A stretch of DNA of 64,000 bases from Corynebacterium minutissimum (GTDB lineage: Bacteria; Actinomycetota; Actinomycetes; Mycobacteriales; Mycobacteriaceae): the NCBI RefSeq assembly GCF_000805675.1, contig NZ_JSEF01000005.1:1-64000 (forward strand). The letters are read 5' to 3'. A program made the translations under genes and the position numbers. Positions 1-8,403 of this stretch are shown piece after piece. Every line of letters starts with the position of its first letter. Within the stretch, counting starts at the first letter, position 1. The notes beneath the pieces are model-generated. The model was not told where the DNA came from and ran no database searches. It saw nothing but the letters and a program-made list of their open reading frames with translations.

Positions 1-90
1 GTCCCAACGACTCGACACCACAAACACCACCAATCAAGGCCAGGTGTTTCCACGATCCTTAGAATCCGGGAAGTAACCCGAAAACCACGA

Positions 91-119
91 AGTCCCCCGA
101 TGTTCTCGGGGGACTTTTT
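91..119 (+). terminator. Rho-independent terminator of an upstream gene
   Basis: An 8-bp perfect stem (AGTCCCCC / GGGGGACT) with a short loop is followed by TTTTT on the + strand. It ends a + strand transcript whose gene lies at or beyond the left edge. Reading frames in bases 1-76 are open but too short to identify. Confidence 0.8.
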
Positions 120-188
120 CATATGCAATGGGGGCGCGTTGAGCGCGCCCTCAGCGCGCCTTACGCGGCGCGCTCGAGGCGCCGCATG

Positions 189-872
189 TTAACGCGCGCG
201 GCGGGCGAGGTGCTCGGTATCGACGATGAGCACCGACTTGCCCTCGAGGCGAATCCAGCCGCGGTGGGCAAAGGTAGCCAGGGCCTTGTTCACGGTCTCA
301 CGGGAAGCACCGACCAGCTGGGCGATCTCTTCCTGGGTGAGGTCGTGGTTGACGCGCAGGGCGCCGCCTTCCTGAGAACCGAAGCGGTTGGCCAGCTGGA
401 GCAGGGTCTTTGCCACGCGACCAGGCACGTCGGTGAAGATGAGGTCAGCCAGGTTAGCGTTGGTGCGGCGCAGGCGACGAGCCAGCACACGGAGGAGCTG
501 CTGGGCAATCGCCGGGTGGTCAGCAACCCACTGCTTGAGCATCTCGGAGTTCATGGTGGCGGCAGTGACCTCGGTAACGCACACAGCGGAGGAGGTGCGC
601 GGGCCCGGATCGAAGATGGACAGCTCGCCGAACATATCGGACGGGCCCATCACCGTCAGGAGGTTCTCACGACCGTCCGGGGCGTGGCGGGCAAGCTTAA
701 TCTTGCCCGAGGTGATGATGTAGAGACGGTCACCCGGCTCGCCCTCGTCGAAGATGGTGGTGCCGCGCGGGAAACGGACAGTCTCCATCTGCTCAATCAG
801 GTTCTGAACTGCCACTGGGTCCACGCCTTGGAAAATTCCAGCGCGGGAGAGGATGTCCTGTACGCCTTCCAC
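189..872 (-). CDS. glxR: cAMP-responsive Crp/Fnr-family global regulator GlxR
   Basis: This 227-aa protein is the corynebacterial CRP homologue, a cytoplasmic dimer that binds cAMP and controls carbon metabolism, respiration and many other genes (family knowledge). The N-terminal cyclic-nucleotide domain covers about residues 10-125, with the phosphate-binding cassette [16 protein letters not shown] at 81-96. A long dimerisation helix follows, then a winged helix with recognition region [21 protein letters not shown] at 178-198. Full family length; ATG start. It is divergent from nth, as crp and nth are in mycobacteria. A putative class III adenylate cyclase lies 30 kb away in the same window. 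A weak GlxR-like operator lies upstream, consistent with autoregulation (inferred). Confidence 0.95.
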   Translation of the reverse strand: MEGVQDILSRAGIFQGVDPVAVQNLIEQMETVRFPRGTTIFDEGEPGDRLYIITSGKIKLARHAPDGRENLLTVMGPSDMFGELSIFDPGPRTSSAVCVTEVTAATMNSEMLKQWVADHPAIAQQLLRVLARRLRRTNANLADLIFTDVPGRVAKTLLQLANRFGSQEGGALRVNHDLTQEEIAQLVGASRETVNKALATFAHRGWIRLEGKSVLIVDTEHLARRAR

Positions 873-987
873 TGTTACTCCTTAAAGCCTGCGCAGAGGA
901 TAGATTGATGCACACGCAAGCAGGTTGTGTTTGTTGCTGACGCACCTGCTCTGGCAGTGCGTCAAGAGACACTGACCAACATCATAC

Positions 988-1003
988 AGTGTAATTTGTC
1001 ACC
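988..1003. promoter_or_regulatory. Candidate GlxR operator upstream of glxR
   Basis: AGTGTAATTTGTCACC matches the GlxR consensus TGTGANNTANNTCACA at 8 of 12 defined positions, with the right half (TCAC) better than the left. It lies about 115 bp upstream of the glxR start codon. It could serve autoregulation, which is known for glxR in Corynebacterium; the site itself is inferred. Confidence 0.4.
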
Positions 1004-1047
1004 TTTTCCAGCAGCCTGAAAAATAATCACACGGTATGAAAACTTAA

Positions 1048-1137
1048 TTAGCTCTCGAAGGCAGTTGCCTCAAGCTTTTCCATCAAAATGGCAAAGAGCG
1101 CGAGGCCAAGCGGGACAAGCAGAACAAGCGAAATCAT
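1048..1137 (-). CDS. 29-aa single-pass membrane peptide (unrecognised)
   Basis: A 30-codon ORF encodes a 29-aa peptide starting MISLVLLVPLGLALFAILME and ending KLEATAFES. It is one strongly hydrophobic helix (about residues 2-19) followed by a short charged tail. A purine-rich stretch (AAGGTGGAAGG) sits just before the ATG, a plausible ribosome binding site. It is divergent from nth and upstream of glxR on the same strand. In M. tuberculosis a small membrane protein gene (Rv3675) also sits between nth and crp, though it is longer. No function can be assigned. The hydrophobic pattern plus the RBS make it more likely real than chance. Confidence 0.5.
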   Translation of the reverse strand: MISLVLLVPLGLALFAILMEKLEATAFES

Positions 1138-1175
1138 GCCTTCCACCTTACCTGGGCGCCAGTAGAATAAGGCAC

Positions 1176-1829
1176 ATGCCTCTCGACAGTCACCGCGACC
1201 CCATCCACACCGCTGAGCGCGCCGCCCACATCCGCGCTGCTCTCGCGGCGGAATACCCGGGCGCTGACTGCGAGCTCAATTTTTCCAATGCCCTCGAGCT
1301 CCTTATCGCCACGGTACTGTCGGCACAATGCACAGATGAGCGCGTCAACCAGGTCACCCCGCACCTTTTCGCGACCTATCCCACCGCCCCAGACTATGCA
1401 GCCGCTGACCGTGCAGAATTAGAAAGCATCCTGCGTCCGTTGGGCTTCCAGCGGGCAAAAGCCGGCCACCTCATCGGCATCGGGGAGAAGCTCGTGGGCG
1501 AATTCAACGGCCAGGTTCCACGCGGCATTGATGAGCTCACTTCGCTTCCGGGCGTCGGCCGAAAGACCGCCCTCGTTGTTCGTGGCAACGCCTTTGGCTT
1601 GCCTGGCATCACCGTGGATACGCACGTCACACGTTTAAGTCAGCGCCTAGGGCTTACCGCGGCGAAAACGCCGCGGGCGATTGAGAGGGACGTCGCCAAG
1701 CTCGTGCCCGAAGCCGAGCAGACCGTGTTTTCTCACAGAGTCATCCTCCACGGCCGGCGCGTGTGTACCGCCCGCTCGCCGCGGTGCGGGGCCTGCGTCC
1801 TTGCCCCGTGGTGCCCGTCGCGGAGTTAA
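1176..1829 (+). CDS. nth: Endonuclease III (DNA glycosylase/AP lyase)
   Basis: Nth removes oxidised pyrimidines in base-excision repair and cleaves the abasic site. The helix-hairpin-helix LPGVGRKTA (about 124-132) contains the catalytic Lys at 130, and VDTHVTRLSQRLGL holds the catalytic Asp at 148. The C terminus has the [4Fe-4S] ligands in the canonical C-x6-C-x2-C-x5-C spacing (Cys 197, 204, 207, 213). The ATG at 1176 gives 217 aa, normal for the family. An upstream TTG at 1065 would add 37 unrelated residues and overlap the small ORF on the other strand, so I reject it. The gene leads the nth-tlpA-nudix-marP cluster. Confidence 0.95.
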   Translation: MPLDSHRDPIHTAERAAHIRAALAAEYPGADCELNFSNALELLIATVLSAQCTDERVNQVTPHLFATYPTAPDYAAADRAELESILRPLGFQRAKAGHLIGIGEKLVGEFNGQVPRGIDELTSLPGVGRKTALVVRGNAFGLPGITVDTHVTRLSQRLGLTAAKTPRAIERDVAKLVPEAEQTVFSHRVILHGRRVCTARSPRCGACVLAPWCPSRS

Positions 1830-1838
1830 GGTGGAACA

Positions 1839-2408
1839 ATGAGCCAATACCCCCGGTGGCCTGGATACGTGAAGGCCAGCATCGTTGCCGTCATGATGCT
1901 GGCGGCGCTCGCGCTGGTCGGCGTGGTCAACCTCCTTGAGAACGATGAGCCGGAAGTTGCCGTGCCGCAATCCCAGGAAGCGGACGTGGCCTCGCGTCCG
2001 AAGTGTCCGGAAGGCCCTATCGCCGGGGTAGATCTGCCGTGCCTGGGGGCTTCCAGCACGGCCGCAGCGAAGAATATTCAAATCGTCACCGTGTGGGCCT
2101 GGTGGTGCGAGCCGTGCCGAACAGAGCTTCCCTTCTTCCAAGACATTGCGAGCTCGCACTCCACGTGGAACGTCGTCGGCGTGCACGCAGACCCGAACGC
2201 GGCAAACGGCGCGGCACTCCTAGATGATTTAGGCGTGGATATCCCCAGCTACCAGGATGAAAAGGGCACTTTTGCCGGCGAGCTTAGCCTGCCGGGCGTC
2301 ATCCCCATCACGCTGGTGGTGCGCGATGGCCAGGTGGTGGAAAAGTTCGTCAAACCATTCACGTCGGCTAAGGAGCTGGAAGAGGCCATCGATGAGGTGC
2401 TCGAGTGA
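1839..2408 (+). CDS. Membrane-anchored TlpA/ResA-like thioredoxin
   Basis: The 189-aa protein has an N-terminal membrane segment (about residues 11-31) with the thioredoxin domain predicted outside the membrane. The active site is WCEPC (Cys 90 and 93), and the cis-proline loop is PGVIPIT. An additional Cys pair (56 and 68) lies before the fold. TlpA/ResA proteins usually reduce disulfides of secreted substrates such as apocytochrome c; the substrate here cannot be told. The gene starts 10 bp after nth and its last codons overlap the Nudix gene by 4 bp (ATGA-like coupling), so they form one operon. Confidence 0.85.
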   Translation: MSQYPRWPGYVKASIVAVMMLAALALVGVVNLLENDEPEVAVPQSQEADVASRPKCPEGPIAGVDLPCLGASSTAAAKNIQIVTVWAWWCEPCRTELPFFQDIASSHSTWNVVGVHADPNAANGAALLDDLGVDIPSYQDEKGTFAGELSLPGVIPITLVVRDGQVVEKFVKPFTSAKELEEAIDEVLE

Positions 2409-3082
2409 GTCACCTTCACCCTGCCCGTGCCCCTGAATGGTTGCGTCCCGCACTGGGCGTCGATACGCGCGCGGTGCAAGAGCGCCTTATTCGCCACGTG
2501 CGGCCGGCGAAACGTCGCCGTGAATCGGCGGTGTTGGTGCTGCTCAAAGGCCAGAGCTTCGAGGATGGCGAAGTGCTGCTCACGCACCGTTCGCCGTCGC
2601 TGCGCTCGCACTCCGGCCAGATTGCTTTCCCTGGTGGACGCAAGGACGAGGGGGACGCCTCGCTTGTCGACGCCGCCCTGCGCGAAGCCGAAGAAGAAAC
2701 CGGCCTCGACCGCTCCACGGTCACACCTTTGGAACAGTGGGGCAAGCTGGATATTCGAGCAACCGGTAACACCGTGAGTCCAGTTTTGGCCTACTGGCAT
2801 ACTCCTGGCACCGTGTGGCCGGCCAGCCCTGCCGAGACCGATGATGTCTTCACCGTCCCGCTGCGGGAGCTGGCAGACCCGGCAAACCGCATGATGGTGG
2901 GGCACAGCCGCTGGAAAGGCCCGGCTTTTCGGTCGCGCGGCTACCTGGTGTGGGGCTTTACTGCAGGGGTGCTGTCGGGATTGATGGATCATGCAGGCTG
3001 GTCCGTAGAGTGGGATAAAAATAAGGTCCACGATCTGCGTGAATCACTCACTCGCTCACTCAATAATGAGAAGATGGATTAG
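2405..3082 (+). CDS. CoA pyrophosphatase-type Nudix hydrolase
   Basis: The 225-aa protein carries the Nudix core ALREAEEETGL (about 91-101). Just before it is the UPF0035/NuCoA signature LLTHRSPSLRSHSGQIAFPGG (split: LLTHR at 58-62, SHSGQIAFPGG at 68-78), which marks the NudL/CoA diphosphohydrolase branch. Such enzymes cleave CoA and its derivatives to 4'-phosphopantetheine and 3',5'-ADP in a metal-dependent way. Its start overlaps the TlpA-like gene by 4 bp, and the protease gene follows after 15 bp. The same order (nth, tlpA-like, nudix, marP) occurs in mycobacteria. Specificity is by motif only. Confidence 0.88.
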   Translation: MSHLHPARAPEWLRPALGVDTRAVQERLIRHVRPAKRRRESAVLVLLKGQSFEDGEVLLTHRSPSLRSHSGQIAFPGGRKDEGDASLVDAALREAEEETGLDRSTVTPLEQWGKLDIRATGNTVSPVLAYWHTPGTVWPASPAETDDVFTVPLRELADPANRMMVGHSRWKGPAFRSRGYLVWGFTAGVLSGLMDHAGWSVEWDKNKVHDLRESLTRSLNNEKMD

Positions 3083-3097
3083 TTCTGCTGCCTTTGT

Positions 3098-4300
3098 GTG
3101 AAAGTGTTCTCCGTGTCCCTAGCTGTTGACATCGCCATAGTGATTGCCGTGCTCCTCGCCGTGCGCGTGGGCTGGCGTCAGGGTGCGCTGACCGCAGTGC
3201 TTGCGGCGGTAGGTGTCATTGCAGGTCTGGTGCTGGGAACGGTCGCCGCCCCAGCGACGATGCAACTGGCGGACCAGCCAGCAGTGCGTTTCCTGCTGGC
3301 TGTCGGCGTGCTTATTCTGTTGGTGGGGCTGGGGCAGTTGGTGGGGGCGTCGCTAGGCGCGGCGTTGCGGGATCGTATGCGCACGCGCTCGGGGCAGCGC
3401 GTGGATTCTTCCATCGGTGCGGTCTTCCAGTCCGTGGCGGCGGTTGTGGTGATTTGGTTGGTGTCCCTGCCGTTGGCCTCCAACCTGGGTGGGCAGCCGG
3501 GCCAGGCGCTGCGTGAATCGCGTATTCTCAGCGGCCTCAACGCCGCAGCTCCTGACCGTTTAGCTTCGTTGCCCAATGGTCTGGCAGCCATGCTCAACGA
3601 TTCCGGCCTTCCGCCTTTGGTGTCGCCGTGGGAGCGATCCGGCGCGGATGTCGAGGTGGAGGCACCTGAGCTAGAGATTGGGGACCCAGAGCTGCTGGAG
3701 CGCGTCCGGCCTTCTGTCATCCACGTGTTGGGTGACGCTGAGGCTTGTTCGCGGCGCCTTATGGGCTCGGGTTTTGTTACGGAGCCGGATTACGTCATCA
3801 CGAATGCGCATGTTGTGGCCGGTACGGATAAGGTGCGCCTCGATACGGTGCTGGGGCTGAAGGAAGCGGACGTGGTGTATTACAACTCGGACGTGGATAT
3901 TGCTGTGCTGCATAGCCCGGGGCTGGGATTGGATCCCCTTCCGTGGGCAGAGGATGTTGCGGTGACCGGCGATGATGCCATTGTTTTGGGCTTCCCGCAG
4001 TCTGGTCCGTTCAGCGCGGAGACCGCGCGTATTCGGGATCGCCTCACTATTGCCGGGCCGGATATTTACTCCACCGGCCGTGTGGAGCGCGACGCCTACA
4101 CCGTGCGCGGCAACATCCGGCAGGGCAATTCCGGTGGTCCCATGATTACCCCGGAGGGCCAGGTGCTGGGCGTGGTGTTTGGTGCCTCCGTGGAGGATTC
4201 CGACACCGGCTATGCCCTCACCGCGGACGAGGTGCGCGGCCACGTTGGTGACGTCACTTTGCTTGCCGACGCCACCCCCACCGGCTCCTGCGTCGGCTAA
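3098..4300 (+). CDS. marP: Periplasmic serine protease of the MarP (CvpA-trypsin) type
   Basis: The N-terminal half (about 1-130) has four hydrophobic segments of the CvpA/colicin-V-production type. The C-terminal half is a trypsin/HtrA-like protease without a PDZ domain. The triad is visible: His238 in TNAHVV, Asp267 in SDVDIAVL, Ser345 in GNSGGP. Cys217 and Cys398 flank the protease domain, matching the activating disulfide described for mycobacterial MarP (family knowledge). MarP supports acid and oxidative stress resistance by processing cell-wall enzymes. The GTG start places the first membrane helix correctly. Full length at 400 aa. Confidence 0.92.
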   Translation: MKVFSVSLAVDIAIVIAVLLAVRVGWRQGALTAVLAAVGVIAGLVLGTVAAPATMQLADQPAVRFLLAVGVLILLVGLGQLVGASLGAALRDRMRTRSGQRVDSSIGAVFQSVAAVVVIWLVSLPLASNLGGQPGQALRESRILSGLNAAAPDRLASLPNGLAAMLNDSGLPPLVSPWERSGADVEVEAPELEIGDPELLERVRPSVIHVLGDAEACSRRLMGSGFVTEPDYVITNAHVVAGTDKVRLDTVLGLKEADVVYYNSDVDIAVLHSPGLGLDPLPWAEDVAVTGDDAIVLGFPQSGPFSAETARIRDRLTIAGPDIYSTGRVERDAYTVRGNIRQGNSGGPMITPEGQVLGVVFGASVEDSDTGYALTADEVRGHVGDVTLLADATPTGSCVG

Positions 4301-4339
4301 CTGTTGCGCGCTTACCTAAGGTGTTTTAGTCTTTGGCGC

Positions 4340-5476
4340 ATGGGGGTATTAGAAACCTACTTCCACTACCGCAACTCGGGGATCGCGCTAGTGGAAAACG
4401 CATCCAGCTCACCCGACGAGCTCCGCGCGCTCGGCGCCGACGCAGCCGACGCCACAGAGCTTTCCCACCTTCACCGCATCTACTTCGGGCACACCCGCTT
4501 CACCGGCAAACAACGCAAAGCCCGTGCCGCCGCGGTGGCACAACAACATAGCCTTAGCATTCTCACCCTGATTGAGTCCTACACCACCAAAGTGAAAAAA
4601 GACCTCGACGCCTGGAACCTACGCATAAAACTTGCCGGCACCCCTGCCCACAAAATCCGCCACGTCGCCACCAAGCGTTTGAAGGAGCTTCGTGCCAAAC
4701 GTGTGGCTAAACCCGGGGTACGCTTCACCTACCGCTCTAAGGGCCCGAACTCCATCACCATCACCGACACCCCCACCGTCATCGCCGACATCAGAGGCAC
4801 CCTAGAATCCGTCAACAAAACAAACCTGCTTGAGGCTGCCCGCACCGTCATTGTCACCGGTGGTATTGGCACCAAACCTGCCGTACATGCTCAAGTCGTA
4901 GTCACCCTGGATGAATTTGACCAAATTATTAACGGGGATGGGGAGGAAATCGAACTTAACCTCACCAACGGCGCGCGCATGACAGGCGCAGACTTCTTAG
5001 CCTACAAGTTTGCTGAGATTGGCTACGCCACCATCATCCACCCCCTTGAAGGGCCCATTAATTCTTATAGGATTCAGCGGCATGCCAGCTGGAAACAACG
5101 CATCAGCCTGGCTGCTGAATTCCAAACCTGCTCTAGGCCCGGCTGCAACAAACCCGCTGATTACTGCGAAGTCCACCACCTCATCCCCTGGCAGGCCGGA
5201 GGTTTTACCAACATTAAAAACCTCACCTTCCTGTGCGCCTACCACAACGGTATTAACGATGATGACCCTAAACGGCCCACCGGGCGTGGTTACATGTTCC
5301 GGTTGAATACGGGGGTGAGCTACATCCCGCCCTGGGGTGTGCCAATTACCGCCATGCCCGAATACCAAGAAGCCCTTAACAGACTCGCCGCCGAACAAAC
5401 AGGACAAACCACAGGCCAACCACCCGACCCACCGCCAGGAACAAGCCAACCACCCGACCCACCGGGTGCAGGCTAA
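4340..5476 (+). CDS. DUF222/HNH endonuclease-domain protein (13E12 repeat family)
   Basis: The 378-aa protein has a DUF222-like N-terminal region and, near residues 255-300, an HNH nuclease module: CSRPGCNKPADYCEVHHLIPW, then a downstream CAYHN providing the final Cys/His. The tail has two near-identical repeats, QPPDPP. The ATG at 4340 is preferred to an upstream TTG at 4304. These genes (13E12 in mycobacteria) occur in many copies in actinobacterial genomes and behave like mobile or repeat elements; a self-homing role is suspected but unproven. It sits between the conserved marP block and the peptide transporter, consistent with insertion. Confidence 0.85.
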   Translation: MGVLETYFHYRNSGIALVENASSSPDELRALGADAADATELSHLHRIYFGHTRFTGKQRKARAAAVAQQHSLSILTLIESYTTKVKKDLDAWNLRIKLAGTPAHKIRHVATKRLKELRAKRVAKPGVRFTYRSKGPNSITITDTPTVIADIRGTLESVNKTNLLEAARTVIVTGGIGTKPAVHAQVVVTLDEFDQIINGDGEEIELNLTNGARMTGADFLAYKFAEIGYATIIHPLEGPINSYRIQRHASWKQRISLAAEFQTCSRPGCNKPADYCEVHHLIPWQAGGFTNIKNLTFLCAYHNGINDDDPKRPTGRGYMFRLNTGVSYIPPWGVPITAMPEYQEALNRLAAEQTGQTTGQPPDPPPGTSQPPDPPGAG

Positions 5477-5502
5477 TCGCCTGCACGCAGCCACGCCGCC
5501 CA

Positions 5503-5531
5503 GCGGGTGCGAACTAAAGCTTCGCACCCGC
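5503..5531 (+). terminator. Hairpin after the HNH gene
   Basis: An 11-bp perfect inverted repeat (GCGGGTGCGAA / TTCGCACCCGC) with a 7-nt loop starts 27 bp after the HNH stop. No U-run follows, so it is a weak terminator or an element end. Confidence 0.5.
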
Positions 5532-5621
5532 GCCGAGACGATGAACCCCCGCCAACCACACCACGGTCAGCGGGCACATCGGCGATCCCACAGCTAGTGG
5601 AGGCAAGCGACGAGACGACGA

Positions 5622-5651
5622 AACCCGCCGACCAGAGGAGGTTGGCGGGTT
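5622..5651 (-). terminator. Convergent terminator of the peptide transporter operon
   Basis: Inverted repeat AACCCGCC-GACC / GGTT-GGCGGGTT lies 24 bp downstream of the fused ATPase gene on the minus strand. It likely ends that operon; the U-tract is short. Confidence 0.6.
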
Positions 5652-5674
5652 GGGGGGGCGTCGCTAAGCGCAGG

Positions 5675-7444
5675 CTAGTGGCCGGTACCGATTTCCAGGT
5701 GCATACCCGGAACCGAATTGATGAGGTTGCGGGTGTAGTCCTGCTGGGCATTCTCGAAGATGTCGTCGGCAGTGCCCTGCTCGACGGCCTGGCCCTTCTT
5801 CATAACCACGATGTCATCGGCAGTCTGGCGGACCACCGCGAGGTCGTGGGTAATGAAGAGATAGGAGAGGCTGAGCTCGGACTGAAGCTCGGCCAGCAGC
5901 TGGATGATCTGATTCTGCACCAACACATCCAAGGCAGACACTGCCTCATCGAGGACGATGACCTCCGGCTTCAACGCCAACGCGCGGGCAATGGCGATGC
6001 GCTGGCGCTGACCGCCCGACAGCTCGTTGGGGTAGCGGCGCATAGCCGAGCGCGGCATGGAGACCATATCGAGAAGCTCGGCCACGCGGGCCTCACGTTC
6101 CTTGCGGGAACCAACCTTGTGCAGTGCGAGGGGTTCCTCGATGCACTTATAAATCGAGTACATCGGGTCCAGCGAGCCATACGGGTTTTGGAAGACCACC
6201 TGCATCTTGCGACGCAGGTTAAACAATTCCTTCTTCGATAACGTCGAGGTATCGCGACCTTCAAACTCAATGGTGCCGGAGGTCGGTTCCAGAAGACCCA
6301 ACACCATGTTGGCCACCGTGGACTTGCCGGAACCAGACTCGCCCACCAAGGCCATCGTGGTACCGCGGCGAATGTCGAAGGAGACATCGTCCACAGCCTT
6401 GAGGTGCTTCTTCTCGCCGCGCTGGCCACGGATGTTGAACTCCTTGGTCAGGTTGCGCACCGAAATCACCGGTTCCGCAGCGCTTGGCGCTGTGGCATCA
6501 GACGTGGCCGACTGTGCGGAAAGGGGCACAGCGGAACCCGGCTCCGTCGCAGAAGTTCCGGCGCTGCTGTGGGCGCCGTCGGCGGCGTTGGCCTCGCCGG
6601 TCTTGAGCTCCTTGGCCTCCACGCCGGCTTCCTTGGCGGCGCGGATGCGGGAGGAGGCGAGGGAGGGGGCGGCGTCGACAAGCCGGCGCGTGTAGGGGTG
6701 CTGCGGGGAACGCAGAATCTCGCGCGAGGGGCCCGACTCCACGATGCGGCCGCGGTGCATGACGATGAGGTGCTCGGCGCGCTCGGCGGCCAGACCCAGA
6801 TCGTGGGTAATGAAGAGTACCGCGTTACCCAGCTCCTCGGTGAGGTGCTCCAAGTGATCCAGAATGGTCTTCTGCACCGTCACGTCGAGGGCGGAGGTGG
6901 GCTCATCGGCGATAAGCAGCTTCGGGCGCGCAGCCAAGCCAATGGCGATGAGCGCGCGCTGGCGCATACCGCCGGAGAACTCGTGGGGGTACTGCTTGGC
7001 GCGGCGTTCGGCGTCGGGAAGCCCGGCCTCCTCCAAAAGCTCGACGACGCGCTGGTGGCGCTCGGAGCCCTCCACCACATTGTTGGCCTTGAGGGATTCC
7101 TCGACCTGCGTGCCAATGCGCCACACTGGGTTGAGGTTGGACATCGGATCCTGCGGGACCAGACCAATCTTGTTGCCGCGCAGTGCTTCGAACTGCTTGT
7201 TGTTGTAGTGGGTAATGTCCTCGCCCTCGAAGAGGACCTGTCCGCCGGTGACCTTGCCGGTACCCGGCAAAAGCCCCAGGATGGACATCGCCGTGGTGGA
7301 CTTACCCGAACCGGACTCGCCCACGATGGCCACGGACTGGCCCGGGTAAATGGACATGTTGACGCCACGCACGGCCTCCACCACGCCGGTCGACGTGGTA
7401 AAGGAGATGTGGACGTCCTTCATTTCAAGAAGTGGAGTAGTCAT
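5675..7444 (-). CDS. Fused double ATPase of an oligopeptide/dipeptide ABC transporter (OppD-OppF type)
   Basis: Two complete nucleotide-binding domains are joined in one 589-aa protein. Each has a Walker A GESGSGKST (about residues 41 and 371), an ABC signature (SGGMRQR and SGGQRQR), a Walker B (LLIADEPTSALD and VIVLDEAVSALD) and an H-loop (FITHDL). A linker rich in Ala/Ser/Thr (about 270-325) joins them. The fusion replaces separate OppD and OppF/DppF subunits and is common in actinobacteria. Its ATG overlaps the stop of the upstream permease by one base. It energises the permease pair encoded next door at the cytoplasmic membrane. Confidence 0.92.
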   Translation of the reverse strand: MTTPLLEMKDVHISFTTSTGVVEAVRGVNMSIYPGQSVAIVGESGSGKSTTAMSILGLLPGTGKVTGGQVLFEGEDITHYNNKQFEALRGNKIGLVPQDPMSNLNPVWRIGTQVEESLKANNVVEGSERHQRVVELLEEAGLPDAERRAKQYPHEFSGGMRQRALIAIGLAARPKLLIADEPTSALDVTVQKTILDHLEHLTEELGNAVLFITHDLGLAAERAEHLIVMHRGRIVESGPSREILRSPQHPYTRRLVDAAPSLASSRIRAAKEAGVEAKELKTGEANAADGAHSSAGTSATEPGSAVPLSAQSATSDATAPSAAEPVISVRNLTKEFNIRGQRGEKKHLKAVDDVSFDIRRGTTMALVGESGSGKSTVANMVLGLLEPTSGTIEFEGRDTSTLSKKELFNLRRKMQVVFQNPYGSLDPMYSIYKCIEEPLALHKVGSRKEREARVAELLDMVSMPRSAMRRYPNELSGGQRQRIAIARALALKPEVIVLDEAVSALDVLVQNQIIQLLAELQSELSLSYLFITHDLAVVRQTADDIVVMKKGQAVEQGTADDIFENAQQDYTRNLINSVPGMHLEIGTGH

Positions 7445-8403
7445 TAACGCTTCCTCGCCTTCGGATCGAGCGCGTCGCGGACGACGTCACCCATCATGAT
7501 GAAGCTCAACACGGTCAGGCCCAACGCACCTGCCGGGTAGAACAGGACTGCCGGGGCCACGCGCAGGGACGCCTGCGCGTCGGAGATGTCGCCGCCCCAG
7601 GACACGAACGTTGGCGGCAAACCGATGCCCAGGAAGGACAAGGTAGCTTCCGCCACGATGTAGGTACCCAGCGCCACGGTGGCGTAGGAAATGATGGGGG
7701 CAGCCGCGTTCGGCAGGATGTGGCTGAACAGGATGTGCCAGTTCGATGCACCGATGGAGCGCGCGGACTGGACGAACTCCTCGTTCTTGATGGAGACCAC
7801 CGCGCCGCGGGTAATACGGGCGATGGATACCCAACCGAAGAGACCGAGGACCAAGACCACCGTGATGATAGTGCGGTGTTCCTTGAACATCTGCATGACC
7901 ACGATGGCAGCCAGCACCAGCGGGATGGCGAAGAAGATGTCCGTGATGCGGGAGAGCACGGAGTCGATCCAGCCGCCGAAGTAGCCAGCGACGGCGCCGA
8001 TGAGGGAGCCCAGCACTACCACGAGGAGGGTAGTAAGAACGCCCACGGCTACCGACGCCCGCGCACCGTAAATGACGCGGGAGTAAATGTCGCAGCCTTG
8101 GCGGTTAAATCCAAACGGGTGGCCGGGCTCAGCCGGGGCGAGGGATTTGGACAGCTCGCACAGACGCGGGTCGGTATTGGTAAACAGACCTGGGACGACG
8201 GCCATGAGGATGGCCACGAGGATCATGACGGCCGCAATCCAAAACAGTGGGCGGCGGCGCAGGTAGCGCCAGGCCTCGCCCCACTGGGAGGAGGGTGCAG
8301 ATTCGTCCTTGACGGCGTCGACTGCGCCGAGGCCCGTCTCGTCGGTCGCGGAAACGAAGTGCTCTTGTCCCGGGTAGGGGGTAGTTTTCTCGAAGTTAGG
8401 CAT
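7444..8403 (-). CDS. Peptide ABC transporter permease (OppC/DppC type)
   Basis: The 319-aa protein has a cytoplasmic N-terminal extension, one N-terminal helix, then the five-helix BPD transport domain with the EAA loop near ARSIGASNWHILFSHILPN. This coupling sequence contacts the ATPase. OppC-type features are the N-terminal extension and the GFNRQGCDIYSRVIYGAR region. I start it at the ATG at 8403, which overlaps the upstream permease by 8 bp; a longer reading from 8442 would overlap more and adds an unlikely MTSCTPYLIRGSA leader. It forms the channel with the OppB-type protein. Confidence 0.9.
   Translation of the reverse strand: MPNFEKTTPYPGQEHFVSATDETGLGAVDAVKDESAPSSQWGEAWRYLRRRPLFWIAAVMILVAILMAVVPGLFTNTDPRLCELSKSLAPAEPGHPFGFNRQGCDIYSRVIYGARASVAVGVLTTLLVVVLGSLIGAVAGYFGGWIDSVLSRITDIFFAIPLVLAAIVVMQMFKEHRTIITVVLVLGLFGWVSIARITRGAVVSIKNEEFVQSARSIGASNWHILFSHILPNAAAPIISYATVALGTYIVAEATLSFLGIGLPPTFVSWGGDISDAQASLRVAPAVLFYPAGALGLTVLSFIMMGDVVRDALDPKARKR

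Noticed and set aside
1..76. 3' end of an upstream gene
   Set aside because: Two frames end at 62 and 76, but too few residues are left to choose a frame or name a family.
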